Assembly: GCA_963812195.1 (NCBI GenBank)
Contig: CAWEUI010000015.1
Coordinates: 124,001-188,000, forward strand
Reading direction: 5' to 3'
Length of the DNA: 64,000 nt
From: ZC4RG30 sp963812195
GTDB lineage: Bacteria > Pseudomonadota > Gammaproteobacteria > Steroidobacterales > Steroidobacteraceae
In this document: piece after piece, positions 52,937 through 61,899 of the stretch
Position numbering within the stretch: the first letter of the stretch is position 1
How the letters are laid out: every line of letters starts with the position of its first letter
Notes under the pieces: generated by a model
The model's input: the letters and a program-made list of their open reading frames with translations, nothing else
Told to the model about the DNA's origin: nothing
The model's database searches: none
Made by a program: the position numbers and the translations under genes

Positions 52937-53951
52937 ATGAATCGCAGCGAGCTGGAACGGATTGCGCAGGCCATGGTGACAGCCGGCAAGGGCATCCTTG
53001 CCGCGGACGAGAGCACGGGAACCATCAAGAAACGCTTTGATTCGATCGGCGCTGGAATCCACCGAAGAGAACCGCCGCGCCTATCGCGACCTGCTGTTCA
53101 CCACGCCCGGGATGCAGGATGCCATCAGCGGCGTGATCCTGTTCGACGAGACCATTCGCCAGAAGACCAGTACCGGAGTTGCTTTCGCGGAGCATCTGGC
53201 CGGGCTCGGCGTGGTGCCCGGCATCAAGGTCGACAAGGGGGCCAAGCCGCTGAGCGGCTTCGCGGGTGAAACCATCACCGAGGGCCTGGACGGATTGCGC
53301 GAGCGGCTGGCCGAATACCACAAGCTGGGTGCCCGCTTTGCGAAATGGCGTGCGGTTATCGACATTGCCGAGCACATCCCTGGCTGGTGCGCGATCACGC
53401 AGAATGCCCAGGCGCTGGCCCGCTATGCCGTGCTGTGCCAGGAAGCGGGCATCGTGCCCATCGTGGAACCGGAAGTGCTGATGGACGGTGCGCATTCCAT
53501 CGAACGCTGCGAGGAGGTCACCACCACGGTGCTGACCGAAACCTTCTACCAGCTGAGCACGGCCCGCGTGCATCTGGAAGGCATGGTGCTGAAGCCGAAC
53601 ATGGTGATCAGCGGCAAGAAGAACGGCAATCGTGCCGGCCCGCAGGCTGTTGCCGATGCCACCGTACGCACCTTGAAGCGCACCGTGCCGGCGGCGGTGC
53701 CGGGGATCGCGTTCCTGTCCGGTGGCCAGAGCTCAGCCGAGGCCGCGTTGCACCTGTCGCTGATCAATCAGCACAGCCTGCCGTGGAAAGTCACTTTCAG
53801 CTATGGAAGGGCATTGCAGGACGCCGCGCTGAAGGCCTGGGGCGGCAGGAATGTCGCCAGGGGCCAGGCGGAATTCGCCAAGTGGGCGCGCCTGAACGGC
53901 CTGGCCGCTGCGGGCAGGTTCACGGCCGGCATGGAAAGCCAGGCTGCTTGA
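52937..53951 (+). CDS. Class I fructose-bisphosphate aldolase, one apparent frameshift
   Basis: A Schiff-base aldolase of about 337 residues (glycolysis and gluconeogenesis). MVTAGKGILAADESTGTIKK near the start, then a frame break at gatcggcgc (53045-53053): dropping one base joins KRFDSI to ESTEENRRAYRDLLFTTPGM. The remainder is intact: GVILFDETIRQKTSTGV, GIKVDKGAKPLSGFAGE, VEPEVLMDGAHSIERCEEVT, EGMVLKPNMVISGKK (Schiff-base Lys) and FLSGGQSSAEAALHLSLIN. ATG 52937 is chosen by family length; ATG 52922 is directly abutted by GAGAGG. Stop overlaps mlaF (TTGA). Confidence 0.92.
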
Positions 53952-54844
53952 GCGACGAATCCGATCAGCTGGTCGTTGATCTTTCAGGGGTCCGGTACGA
54001 GGTCGGATCCCGCGCCATCTTCGACGGACTGGACCTGCAGGTACGGCGGGGCAGCATCACTGCGGTAATGGGGCCGTCCGGAACCGGCAAGACGACACTG
54101 CTGCGCCTGCTTACCGGCCAGATCTACGCGAACTCCGGCAAGGTGCAGTGCCTTGACCAGGACGTGGGGCGCTTGAATCACCGTGAGCTGTTTGCCCTGC
54201 GCCGGCGTATGGGCATGCTGTTTCAGAACGGCGCGCTGCTGACCGATCTGGACGTGTTCGAAAACGTCGCCTATCCGGTCCGGGAGCACGCCCGGCTTCC
54301 CGAGCCGGTGCTGCGCCGCCTGGTGTTGATGAAGCTCGAAGCGGTGGGTCTGCGCGGCGCCGAGAGGCTCATGCCGCAGGAACTGTCCGGTGGCATGGCG
54401 CGCCGTGTGGCGCTGGCCCGCGCCATCGTGATGGATCCGGAGCTGCTGGTGTACGACGAGCCTTTCGTGGGTCTGGATCCGGTGTCCATGGGCATGGTGG
54501 TGCGCCTGATCCGTCGCCTGAACGAGGCGCTGGGCATCACCAGCGTCGTGGTTTCCCATGACGTGCCCGAAGTCGGCAGCATCGCCGATTACAGCTATCT
54601 GCTGGATGGCGGCCGGGCAATCGCACAGGGCACCACGGAAGAGCTCAATGCGAGCACCGATCCGGCGGTGCGCCAGTTCATGCAGGGCACCAGTGAGGGG
54701 CCCGTGTCCTTCCACTATCCGGCCGGTGACTATCTCGCCCAGTTGCTGGACGGCGATGACATCCAGCCGCCCAGGGCTGCACGGCCTTCCGGCGGTTCGC
54801 CGCCAGGCGATGAGTTCGACGTGAAACCGGGAGCCGGATCGTGA
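53948..54844 (+). CDS. mlaF: Mla ABC transporter ATPase MlaF
   Basis: A 298-residue ATPase that powers phospholipid transport between outer and inner membranes. Walker A MGPSGTGKTTLLRLLTG, MGMLFQNGALLTDLDVFENV (Q-loop), signature LSGGMARRVALARAI, Walker B LLVYDEPFVGLDPVS and VVSHDVPEV. Starts with TTG overlapping the aldolase stop. The C-terminal 40 residues (QPPRAARPSGGSPPG) are a disordered extension. Overlaps mlaE by 4 bases. Confidence 0.95.
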   Translation: MSDESDQLVVDLSGVRYEVGSRAIFDGLDLQVRRGSITAVMGPSGTGKTTLLRLLTGQIYANSGKVQCLDQDVGRLNHRELFALRRRMGMLFQNGALLTDLDVFENVAYPVREHARLPEPVLRRLVLMKLEAVGLRGAERLMPQELSGGMARRVALARAIVMDPELLVYDEPFVGLDPVSMGMVVRLIRRLNEALGITSVVVSHDVPEVGSIADYSYLLDGGRAIAQGTTEELNASTDPAVRQFMQGTSEGPVSFHYPAGDYLAQLLDGDDIQPPRAARPSGGSPPGDEFDVKPGAGS

Positions 54845-55578
54845 TCGGCGCCGTGCGGCAATTCGGTGCGGTGGCGCTGTTCCTGCTGCGCACGTTGAAG
54901 GCAACCCTGCCGGGTTTGTTGCGGCCCGCGGCGATCGTGCGCCAGGTCTACAACAGCGGCGCCCGCTCGCTGGTGATCATCATGCTCAGCGGACTGGTGG
55001 TCGGCATGATCATGGGCCTGGCGTTTTCCGACCTTCTGGCGCGATTCGGCAGCGAGTCGGCGCTGGGCGTGGCGGCTGGATTCGCGCTGCTCAAGGAACT
55101 CGGACCGGTGCTCACGGCACTGCTGTTCGCCGGCCGCGCCGGCACCTCGCTGGCTTCGGAGATCGGCCTGATGCGGGCCACCGATCAGCTCACCGCAATG
55201 CAGGTGATGGCGGTGGATCCGATGCGCAGTGTGGTGGCGCCGCGCTTTCTGGGCGGATTGATCGCAATGCCGTTGCTGGTGGCCATCTTCGACATCATGG
55301 GGCTGTTCGGCACGCAGCTGATCGGCGTGTCGGTGATGGGCGTGGATGTGGGCACGTTCTGGTCACAGATGCAGAATTCGGTGGCTATCGCGGACGTGAA
55401 CGAGGGCATCGTGAAGAGCGTTGTTTTCGGCGCCGCCTGCACGCTGATGGCGGTGTACTACGGCTACAACGCCGAGCCCACGGCCGAAGGGGTCGGTCTG
55501 GCCACGACGCGCACGGTCATCGCCTCATCGGTGCTGGTGCTGATTTTCGACTATATGTTGACTGCGGCGTTCCTGTGA
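54841..55578 (+). CDS. mlaE: Mla transporter permease MlaE
   Basis: A 245-residue inner-membrane permease with an N-terminal amphipathic segment and five helices. VRQVYNSGARSLVIIMLSGL, LLKELGPVLTALLFAGRAGT and SLASEIGLMRATDQLTAMQV are the conserved coupling region; FDYMLTAAFL ends the protein. GTG start at 54841. Confidence 0.95.
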   Translation: MIGAVRQFGAVALFLLRTLKATLPGLLRPAAIVRQVYNSGARSLVIIMLSGLVVGMIMGLAFSDLLARFGSESALGVAAGFALLKELGPVLTALLFAGRAGTSLASEIGLMRATDQLTAMQVMAVDPMRSVVAPRFLGGLIAMPLLVAIFDIMGLFGTQLIGVSVMGVDVGTFWSQMQNSVAIADVNEGIVKSVVFGAACTLMAVYYGYNAEPTAEGVGLATTRTVIASSVLVLIFDYMLTAAFL

Positions 55579-55618
55579 ATTCAGGTGCTGTTAAGCGGAC
55601 CAAACGGAGAATCGAGCC

Positions 55619-56110
55619 ATGAAGAATGAGCGCAGCCTTGAGATCGGCACGGGCCTGTTCGTGCTGCTGGGGTTCGCGGCGCTGGCCTTCCTGACAACCC
55701 AGCTGCCGGGCAGCAAGCTCGGCGTGTTGTCCCAGACGGCCGGCTACACGCTTACCGCGCGCTTCGACAATGTCGGCGATCTGCAGGCCGGCGCGCCGGT
55801 AAGCATGGGCGGCGTCAAGATCGGCCGCGTCGCGGGAGTGGCGTACGACTCGAAGATCTACAAGGCGGTGGTTTCGATGGTCATCGACGACCAGTACAGC
55901 CGCATCCCGGAAGACACCTATGCCAACGTGGAGACTTCCGGGTTGCTGGGCGCCAAGTACGTGGGCCTGGATCCGGGCGGATCGGACACCTTCCTGGCCA
56001 ACGGGGACCGGATCGAGAATACCCAGTCGGCATTCGTGCTGGAGAAGCTGATCAGCAAATTGTTTGCGGCCTTTGCCAGCAAGGACGACAGCTCGTCGGG
56101 GAGCAAGTAA
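55619..56110 (+). CDS. mlaD: Mla substrate-binding protein MlaD
   Basis: A 163-residue single-pass membrane protein with one MCE domain. EIGTGLFVLLGFAALAFL anchors it; YTLTARFDNVGDLQAGAPVS and MGGVKIGRVAGVAYDSKIYK form the MCE fold; the hydrophobic C-terminal helix VLEKLISKLFAAFASK lines the hexameric pore. Confidence 0.95.
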   Translation: MKNERSLEIGTGLFVLLGFAALAFLTTQLPGSKLGVLSQTAGYTLTARFDNVGDLQAGAPVSMGGVKIGRVAGVAYDSKIYKAVVSMVIDDQYSRIPEDTYANVETSGLLGAKYVGLDPGGSDTFLANGDRIENTQSAFVLEKLISKLFAAFASKDDSSSGSK

Positions 56111-56112
56111 GC

Positions 56113-56736
56113 ATGAACAGTATTCGACGCATGGTTTGTGCCGGTGTGCTGATGGTTGCCATGGCGCCGTTGCATGCCGCCGTGGTCATCGACAGTTCCT
56201 CGCCGCAGAAGCTCATCGAGACCAGCTCCAGGGCGCTGCTCGAAAACCTCGACCAGAACCGGGCCGAGTACCGCAAGGACATCAGCGGCCTGTACAAGCT
56301 CATCGATACGCAATTCCTGCCGCACGTGGATGTGCCCTATGCGGCGCAACTGGTGCTCGGCAAGCACTGGCGCGAAGCCACGCCGGAGCAGCGCAAACGC
56401 TTCGAGGATTCGCTGTATCACACGCTGATGACCACCTACGGCAAGGCGCTGATCGAGTTCACCGCCGACCAGCTCAAGGTGCTGCCCTTCAGGGGTGATC
56501 CGTCCTCGAAGCGGGCCCAGGTCCGCACCAGCGTGCGTACCAGCAACGGAACCAATGTGTCCGTCAATTACATGCTGCACAAGATGGACGACGGCGAATG
56601 GAAGGTCTTCGATGTGGTCGTCGAGGGCATCAGCTACGTGAAGAGTTTCCGTGAGGATTTCGGTGCGGAAATCGAGCAGAAGGGTCTTGAGTCCCTGCTC
56701 AATCGCCTGGCAAAGGGCGAGTTGAAGGCCAAATAG
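56113..56736 (+). CDS. mlaC: Mla periplasmic shuttle protein MlaC
   Basis: A 207-residue exported lipid carrier (signal peptide ending PLHA). PQKLIETSSRALLENLDQNR, YRKDISGLYKLIDTQFLPHV, LGKHWREATPEQRKRFEDSL and VSVNYMLHKMDDGEWKVFDV with VVEGISYVKSFREDF match the MlaC (Ttg2D) lipid-binding fold. Two bases after mlaD. Confidence 0.95.
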   Translation: MNSIRRMVCAGVLMVAMAPLHAAVVIDSSSPQKLIETSSRALLENLDQNRAEYRKDISGLYKLIDTQFLPHVDVPYAAQLVLGKHWREATPEQRKRFEDSLYHTLMTTYGKALIEFTADQLKVLPFRGDPSSKRAQVRTSVRTSNGTNVSVNYMLHKMDDGEWKVFDVVVEGISYVKSFREDFGAEIEQKGLESLLNRLAKGELKAK

Positions 56737-56738
56737 CA

Positions 56739-57068
56739 ATGACCCGCGCCACCGCCCAGCTGGCCGAGCGCGGCGAAGGTCGCTGCACGTTGACCGGCAG
56801 TCTCACGATGGAGACCGTGCCCTGGCTGTGGCAGGAGCTGCGTCGGGGCGGACTGCTGGCGGCGGCGCTCGAGGCTGATCTGTCCGGAGTCACCGAGTCC
56901 GACAGCACAGGGCTGGCATTGCTGGTCGCCTGGCGCGCTGCCCGCAGGTGCGGTGGCGGCGATGTGAGCTTCACCGGCGTACCGGAACGCCTGGGCCTGC
57001 TTGCCGCCCTGACTGGCGCGCAGGCAGCGCTGGCCTCCGCGCCCGGCGCGGACGCCGTGGGTGGCTGA
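56739..57068 (+). CDS. mlaB: STAS-domain protein MlaB
   Basis: A 109-residue cytoplasmic STAS protein that stabilises the MlaF dimer. CTLTGSLTMETVPWLWQEL, ALEADLSGVTESDSTGLALL and LVAWRAARRCGGGDVSFTG show the fold and the DSTGLALL loop. Overlaps the next gene by 8 bases. Confidence 0.9.
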   Translation: MTRATAQLAERGEGRCTLTGSLTMETVPWLWQELRRGGLLAAALEADLSGVTESDSTGLALLVAWRAARRCGGGDVSFTGVPERLGLLAALTGAQAALASAPGADAVGG

Positions 57069-58026
57069 AGCCGGCCTGCCGGATTTTCAGGCTGTGCTGG
57101 CGGCTGCCGGTCGCCTGAAGGGCATTGCCCATCGCACCCCGGTGCTGACTTCGCGTCGCCTGGATGCCTTGCTGGGCATGCAGCTGTTCTTCAAGTGCGA
57201 GAACCTGCAGCGTGGCGGCGCCTTCAAGTTCCGCGGGGCGAGCAACGCGCTGGCCTGTCTCACCCACGAGCAGCGACAGCGTGGCGTGGCGGCCTACTCT
57301 TCGGGAAACCACGCCCAGGCGGTGGCCTATGCCGCGCGGCTGCAGGGCATGGCGGCGAGCATCGTGATGCCCACGGACGCACCGGCAGTCAAGCGCGCGG
57401 CGACTGCCGGGTATGGCGCCCGCATCGTCGACTACGACCGCTATCGGGAGGATCGCGTCGCCATCTGCCGGTCAATGGCTGATGAGCAGGGCCTGGCTGT
57501 CATTCCTCCCTTTGACCACCCGGATGTCATCGCCGGCCAGGGCACGGCCTCGCTCGAGCTGTTCGAGCAGGTTGGCGCGCTCGATGCGCTGCTGGTGCCT
57601 TTGGGTGGCGGCGGACTGCTGGCCGGTTCGCTGCTTGCGGCCGAAGCCAGGGGTCCTGGCTGCCGCGTTTACGGCGTGGAGCCGGCCGCCGGTGACGACG
57701 GTCGTCAGTCGTTGCGGCAGGGCAGGCGCGTGCATATTGCCGTGCCGGAGACCATCGCCGATGGCGCGCAGACCCAGCAGCTGGGTGAGCTGACATTTCC
57801 AGTCATTCGCCGCGCCGTCACGGACATCCTGGCAGTGGAAGATGCCGCGCTGGTGCAGGCCATGCGGCTGCTCGCCGGAACCATGAAGCTGGTCGTGGAG
57901 CCTACCGGCGCGCTGGGTCTGGCCGGTGCGCAGCTACTTGGGGGAAGTCTGCGGGGCAGGCGGGTTGGCGTCCTGCTCAGTGGCGGGAACGTCGAGCTTG
58001 CCCGGTGGGCTGCCCTGCTGGCCTGA
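57061..58026 (+). CDS. Threonine dehydratase / serine racemase-like PLP enzyme
   Basis: A 321-residue fold-type II PLP enzyme. FFKCENLQRGGAFKFRGASN (PLP Lys), AYSSGNHAQAVAYAARLQGM, PFDHPDVIAGQGTASLELFE, LLVPLGGGGLLAGSLLA (phosphate loop) and GVLLSGGNVELARWAALL. It lacks a C-terminal ACT-like regulatory domain, so it is a catabolic dehydratase or a serine/aspartate racemase rather than biosynthetic IlvA. Its last 93 bases are antisense to the end of mlaA. Confidence 0.9.
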   Translation: MAEAGLPDFQAVLAAAGRLKGIAHRTPVLTSRRLDALLGMQLFFKCENLQRGGAFKFRGASNALACLTHEQRQRGVAAYSSGNHAQAVAYAARLQGMAASIVMPTDAPAVKRAATAGYGARIVDYDRYREDRVAICRSMADEQGLAVIPPFDHPDVIAGQGTASLELFEQVGALDALLVPLGGGGLLAGSLLAAEARGPGCRVYGVEPAAGDDGRQSLRQGRRVHIAVPETIADGAQTQQLGELTFPVIRRAVTDILAVEDAALVQAMRLLAGTMKLVVEPTGALGLAGAQLLGGSLRGRRVGVLLSGGNVELARWAALLA

Positions 58027-58833
58027 CCGGGCAGCGCCGGCAGGTGCTGCCGCGCCCTGGTCGGGCTGCTGTTCCGCATCGGAATCCGTGGCCGGCGAAT
58101 CGTCATCGGGTATGTCGTAAATGTCCATGTCATCGCTGGTGGAGACGGCTCCGTCGGTGACCTGGAACTGGCGTCGCTGCAGGTAGGCGTTGCGCACGAA
58201 TGCATACGGGTCGTAGGAGGTCGTCAGTACGTCGTCGGTTCCGAGCAGGGTGGCGCGCTTGTCGAGCAGCTCGCCTCCGGTGATGGCCAGCTGCACGCGC
58301 CAGTCGTTCACGAGGTATTTGTCCGGCTCGGTATACGGATCGACGATGAGCCCGAACCCGTCACGCACCGTTGATGGTCCGAGTATGGGCAGCTCCAGGA
58401 ACGGTCCGGGCGGCACGCCCCATTTGCCCAGCGTCTGACCAAAGTCCTCATCATGGTTGACCAGTCCCATTTGCCCTGCCGGATCGAACAGGCCGCCTAT
58501 GCCGATGGTGGTGTTGATGACCAGCCGCGAGGTGTCCGCCAGGAACTGCCGCCCCTTGGCCTGCAACAGGTCGTTGATCACCACCTTGGTGTAGAACAGG
58601 TTGGTGAAGAAATTGTGCACACCGGTGCGCACCGGCGCCGGCGTGACCTTCACATAGGTCTTGGCCACCGGACGCGCGATATGGCGGTCCAGCGAATCAT
58701 TGACCTTGTAGACGGATCGATTGAACCGTTCCAGCGGATCGCGGGGGTCTGGCTTGGCACCTTTTGGCAGGGTGGCGCAGGCCGGGAGCAGGGCCGCGAC
58801 CAGCAGGCCGGGCAGAAGCTTGCTTGCTTGCAT
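57934..58833 (-). CDS. mlaA: Outer-membrane lipoprotein MlaA (VacJ)
   Basis: A 299-residue outer-membrane component of the Mla pathway that extracts surface phospholipids. Lipobox LLPACATLP, then DPLERFNRSVYKVNDSLDRH, IARPVAKTYVKVTPAPVRTG, HNFFTNLFYTKVVINDLLQ, GGLFDPAGQMGL, FGQTLGKWGVPPGPFLELPI and LGPSTVRDGFGLIVDPY. The last 70 residues (acidic, then Pro/Ala/Gln-rich) are an extension beyond the usual length of about 250; they overlap the dehydratase gene on the other strand by 93 bp. All six Mla genes are thus in one locus. Confidence 0.95.
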   Translation of the reverse strand: MQASKLLPGLLVAALLPACATLPKGAKPDPRDPLERFNRSVYKVNDSLDRHIARPVAKTYVKVTPAPVRTGVHNFFTNLFYTKVVINDLLQAKGRQFLADTSRLVINTTIGIGGLFDPAGQMGLVNHDEDFGQTLGKWGVPPGPFLELPILGPSTVRDGFGLIVDPYTEPDKYLVNDWRVQLAITGGELLDKRATLLGTDDVLTTSYDPYAFVRNAYLQRRQFQVTDGAVSTSDDMDIYDIPDDDSPATDSDAEQQPDQGAAAPAGAARSGQQGSPPGKLDVPATEQDANPPAPQTSPK

Positions 58834-58847
58834 TGGCGGCAAGTTTA

Positions 58848-60368
58848 TCAGTCGGGAGACGACTCGCGCGACGCGCGGCCGCCGCGCTGTTCACGCAGCC
58901 ACCCGCGGACCTCCTCCTTGCGCGCCTGGAAGCGCTTGCGCTGCACGTCGGTCAATCCCGGAGTGGCCAGGGCCAGGTCGAGCTGGGTGGTGGCGAGCAT
59001 CAGATCACCGTTGGCGATGTGCAGCTCGGCCATGTAGGAATAGGCATCGGCGGTATCCCCGGCAGCGCTGGCGGCCAGCGCGATCAGCCGGATCTGCTCG
59101 GGCGTCGGCTGGACGTTGTTGAACAGGTCCAGCAGCAGTTCATGCGCCTTCCCTGGGTTGCCCATCTTCATCAAGGCTTCCGAGTAGCGCACCGTGAGCG
59201 GCACATTGCGCGGTGACACCTTCAGCGCTTCCTCGAAGGCCCTGCACGCGTCTGCCTGCCTGCCTGCCGCCAGCAGGGCCTGCCCCAGTGCCGCATGCAG
59301 CAGCGACAGCTCCGGGTGAGCCTGTACCAGCCCCTGAAGAAGGCGCACCGCGATCGCGGGGTCCCCGGATTTCAGTTCGGCCAGCGCGGCTCCGTAACGC
59401 AACGCATCGTTGTGCGGGTCGGCCTTGAGCATATGGCTGTAGTAGCGTCGCTCGTCGCTGGTGGCAGCACCGGCAATGACCCGCAACCGCTCGCGGATGT
59501 AGGGGTAGGACTCCGAATCGGGACGGCGCTCGTACCCGGACAGTGAGGCCACTCGCGCGCGCGCCTCGGCTATGCGCACCGAGTCGACAGGGTGGTCCTG
59601 CAGCAACGCCGGTATCTGCTCGCCGGCGACTCCCCGATCCCGGCTCATGGTGGAGAAGAACGCCGCCATGGCGTTTGGATCGAAACCGGCTGCGGCCATG
59701 TAGCCGATGCCGACCCGATCCGCTTCGGATTCCTCCATGCGCGAGAAGTTGATCTGCTGCTGCATGGCGGTTCCCTGGCCCATTGCGATGATGCCCGGCA
59801 GCGCCGCGCCATTGCCGGTAACCGCGCCGATCAATACCGCGCCGAGCGTAGCCGCCATGGTCGCCAGGCTGCTGCGGGAATTCGCCTGTACCGCGCGCGC
59901 AATGTGCCGCTGTACCACGTGACCGATTTCGTGGGCGATCACACCGGCAAGCTCGGACTCGCTGCTGGTCAGCAGGATCAATCCGGTGTTCACCACGATG
60001 AAGCCGCCGGGCAGCGCCGAGGCATTGACCGAAGGGTCGCGCAGCGCGAAGAAATGGAACTGCTGCTTGCCGTCCTGGGCCTGGATCGCGATGCGCGAGC
60101 CAATCGATTGCAGATAGTCGGTGGTCTCCGGGTCGTCGAGAACGGCATCCTGGCTGCGCAGATCGCGCATCATCAGCCGCCCGAGCTGCATTTCGTCCTG
60201 GCGGCTCAGCGTTGCGTTCGCGGTGCTGCCCAGATCCGGCAGGGAATTGGCCACCTGCGTCGGCGTCGGCTGGGGCAGGGCGTCCGGGCCGGTCTGCGCA
60301 TAGGTCGCACTGGCCGGCGCGGCGGCAACGGCGGCGGCCAGCAGCATGGCTGGGACGATGGATCGCAT
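58848..60368 (-). CDS. M48 metalloprotease with TPR repeats (BepA-like)
   Basis: A 506-residue periplasmic protease. Signal peptide (ending ATYAQ), M48 domain with zinc site GVIAHEIGHVVQRHIARAVQ and third ligand region EESEADRVGIGYMAAAGFDP, then TPR helices (about 300-500: LHAALGQALLAAGRQADACR, KVSPRNVPLTVRYSEALMKM). E. coli BepA (487) degrades or matures LptD. ATG 60368 is preferred over GTG 60380. Ends 15 bases from the mlaA start, on the same strand. Confidence 0.92.
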   Translation of the reverse strand: MRSIVPAMLLAAAVAAAPASATYAQTGPDALPQPTPTQVANSLPDLGSTANATLSRQDEMQLGRLMMRDLRSQDAVLDDPETTDYLQSIGSRIAIQAQDGKQQFHFFALRDPSVNASALPGGFIVVNTGLILLTSSESELAGVIAHEIGHVVQRHIARAVQANSRSSLATMAATLGAVLIGAVTGNGAALPGIIAMGQGTAMQQQINFSRMEESEADRVGIGYMAAAGFDPNAMAAFFSTMSRDRGVAGEQIPALLQDHPVDSVRIAEARARVASLSGYERRPDSESYPYIRERLRVIAGAATSDERRYYSHMLKADPHNDALRYGAALAELKSGDPAIAVRLLQGLVQAHPELSLLHAALGQALLAAGRQADACRAFEEALKVSPRNVPLTVRYSEALMKMGNPGKAHELLLDLFNNVQPTPEQIRLIALAASAAGDTADAYSYMAELHIANGDLMLATTQLDLALATPGLTDVQRKRFQARKEEVRGWLREQRGGRASRESSPD

Positions 60369-60450
60369 GGCCACGATCACACCACAGCCGGGGCTGCCGG
60401 TTCCATAAGATTTCGGCAGGCAGTGCCGGGCGGGTCTTCGGCCTGCGGCG

Positions 60451-61899
60451 CTACAGGATTTCCGAGGCCTCGTCGGCCAGCCGTGAGCGCTCCCCGCGTC
60501 GCAGGGTCACGTGCCCGGCGTGGGGCCAGCCGCGGAAACGATTGACCACGTAGGTGAGGCCTGACGTGGTCTCGGTGAGGTAGGGCGTATCGATCTGGGC
60601 AATATTGCCGAGGCAGACCATCTTGGTGCCCGGGCCGGCCCTGGTCAGCAGCGCCTTCATCTGCTTGGGTGTCAGGTTCTGGGCCTCGTCGATGATCACG
60701 AAGCGGTTCACGAAGGTGCGACCGCGCATGAAGTTCAGGGATCGGATCTTGATCCGGTTGCGCAGCAGATCATTGGTGGCTGCGCGTCCCCAGTTGCCGC
60801 CCTCGGCGCTCTGCGTCAGTACCTCCAGGTTGTCCATCAGCGCCCCCATCCAGGGCTCCATCTTTTCCTCCTCGGTGCCCGGCAGGAAGCCAATGTCCTC
60901 GCCCAGCGGGATGGTGACGCGCGTCATGATGATTTCGGCGAACTGGCTCGCGTCCAGCGTCTGCGTGAGCCCGGCCGCCAGCGACAGCAGCGTCTTGCCC
61001 GTGCCTGCCGGCCCCAGCACGGTCACCAGGTCGATGCCGGGGTCCAGCAGCAGGTTCAAGGCGAAGTTCTGCTCGCGATTGCGGGCGTTGATGCCCCAGA
61101 TGCTGTGCCGGGTGCCGCGGTAGTCGTTGACCAGTTGCAGCCGGGCCGTATCGCCGTCGATGGCGCGCACGATCGCCTCGATGCCCGATTCGCTCGTTTC
61201 GAAGACGAACTGGTTGACATGCCAGTCGGCCACGTCCGGTCCGTGCAGTTCGTACAGCGTGTTTCCGCCTTCCTTCCACGAGCGCATGTCCTGGCCGTGC
61301 GTCTGCCAGAAGTCCTCGGCCACGGCGTGGGTGCCCGAATCCAGCAGATCCGCGTCATCGATCGTGCGGTCGCTGTAGTAATCCTCGGCGCGAATTCCCA
61401 CGATGGCCGCCTTGATGCGCAGGTTGATGTCCTTGGACACCAGCGTTACGCGCACACGCGGCATTTCCGCCTGCAGCGCCAGGGTCTGCGCCAGAATGGC
61501 GTTGTCGGCGGCGGTGCCCGGCAGCTCCGCCGGCAGCCGGCCCTGCAGGTTGCGGGTCTGGAAGAAGATCTTGCCCGATGGGGGGCGCTTGCCGTCGCCG
61601 TTGGACGTGAACGCGGAGGGAATCTGCAGCCCGCGGTCGATGTCGGCCTTGTCCGCGTCCTTCATGATCTCGTCGAGGAATCGCGACACCTGGCGCACGT
61701 TGCGGGCCGGCTCGGACAGGCCCTTCTTGTGGTGGTCCAGTTCCTCCAGCACCACCATGGGCAGGTAGATGTCGTGCTCGTCGAAGCGGAAGATCGCCGC
61801 CGGGTCGTGCATCAACACATTGGTGTCGAGCACATAGATGCGACGCTCCTGCCGGCTATCGGCCGAGCGCGCGGACTTCGTCGAGGACTTCCTGGGCAT
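60451..61899 (-). CDS. PhoH family ATPase with N-terminal PIN domain
   Basis: A 482-residue PIN-PhoH protein (YlaK/PhoH2 type). PIN domain: RIYVLDTNVLMHDPAAIF, MVVLEELDHHKKG, VTLVSKDINLRIKAAIVGI. PhoH ATPase: VTVLGPAGTGKTLLSLAAGL (Walker A) and RFVIIDEAQNLTPKQMKALL (Walker B). These are RNA helicase/ribonuclease-like. The first 44 bases overlap the end of bcp. Confidence 0.93.
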   Translation of the reverse strand: MPRKSSTKSARSADSRQERRIYVLDTNVLMHDPAAIFRFDEHDIYLPMVVLEELDHHKKGLSEPARNVRQVSRFLDEIMKDADKADIDRGLQIPSAFTSNGDGKRPPSGKIFFQTRNLQGRLPAELPGTAADNAILAQTLALQAEMPRVRVTLVSKDINLRIKAAIVGIRAEDYYSDRTIDDADLLDSGTHAVAEDFWQTHGQDMRSWKEGGNTLYELHGPDVADWHVNQFVFETSESGIEAIVRAIDGDTARLQLVNDYRGTRHSIWGINARNREQNFALNLLLDPGIDLVTVLGPAGTGKTLLSLAAGLTQTLDASQFAEIIMTRVTIPLGEDIGFLPGTEEEKMEPWMGALMDNLEVLTQSAEGGNWGRAATNDLLRNRIKIRSLNFMRGRTFVNRFVIIDEAQNLTPKQMKALLTRAGPGTKMVCLGNIAQIDTPYLTETTSGLTYVVNRFRGWPHAGHVTLRRGERSRLADEASEIL

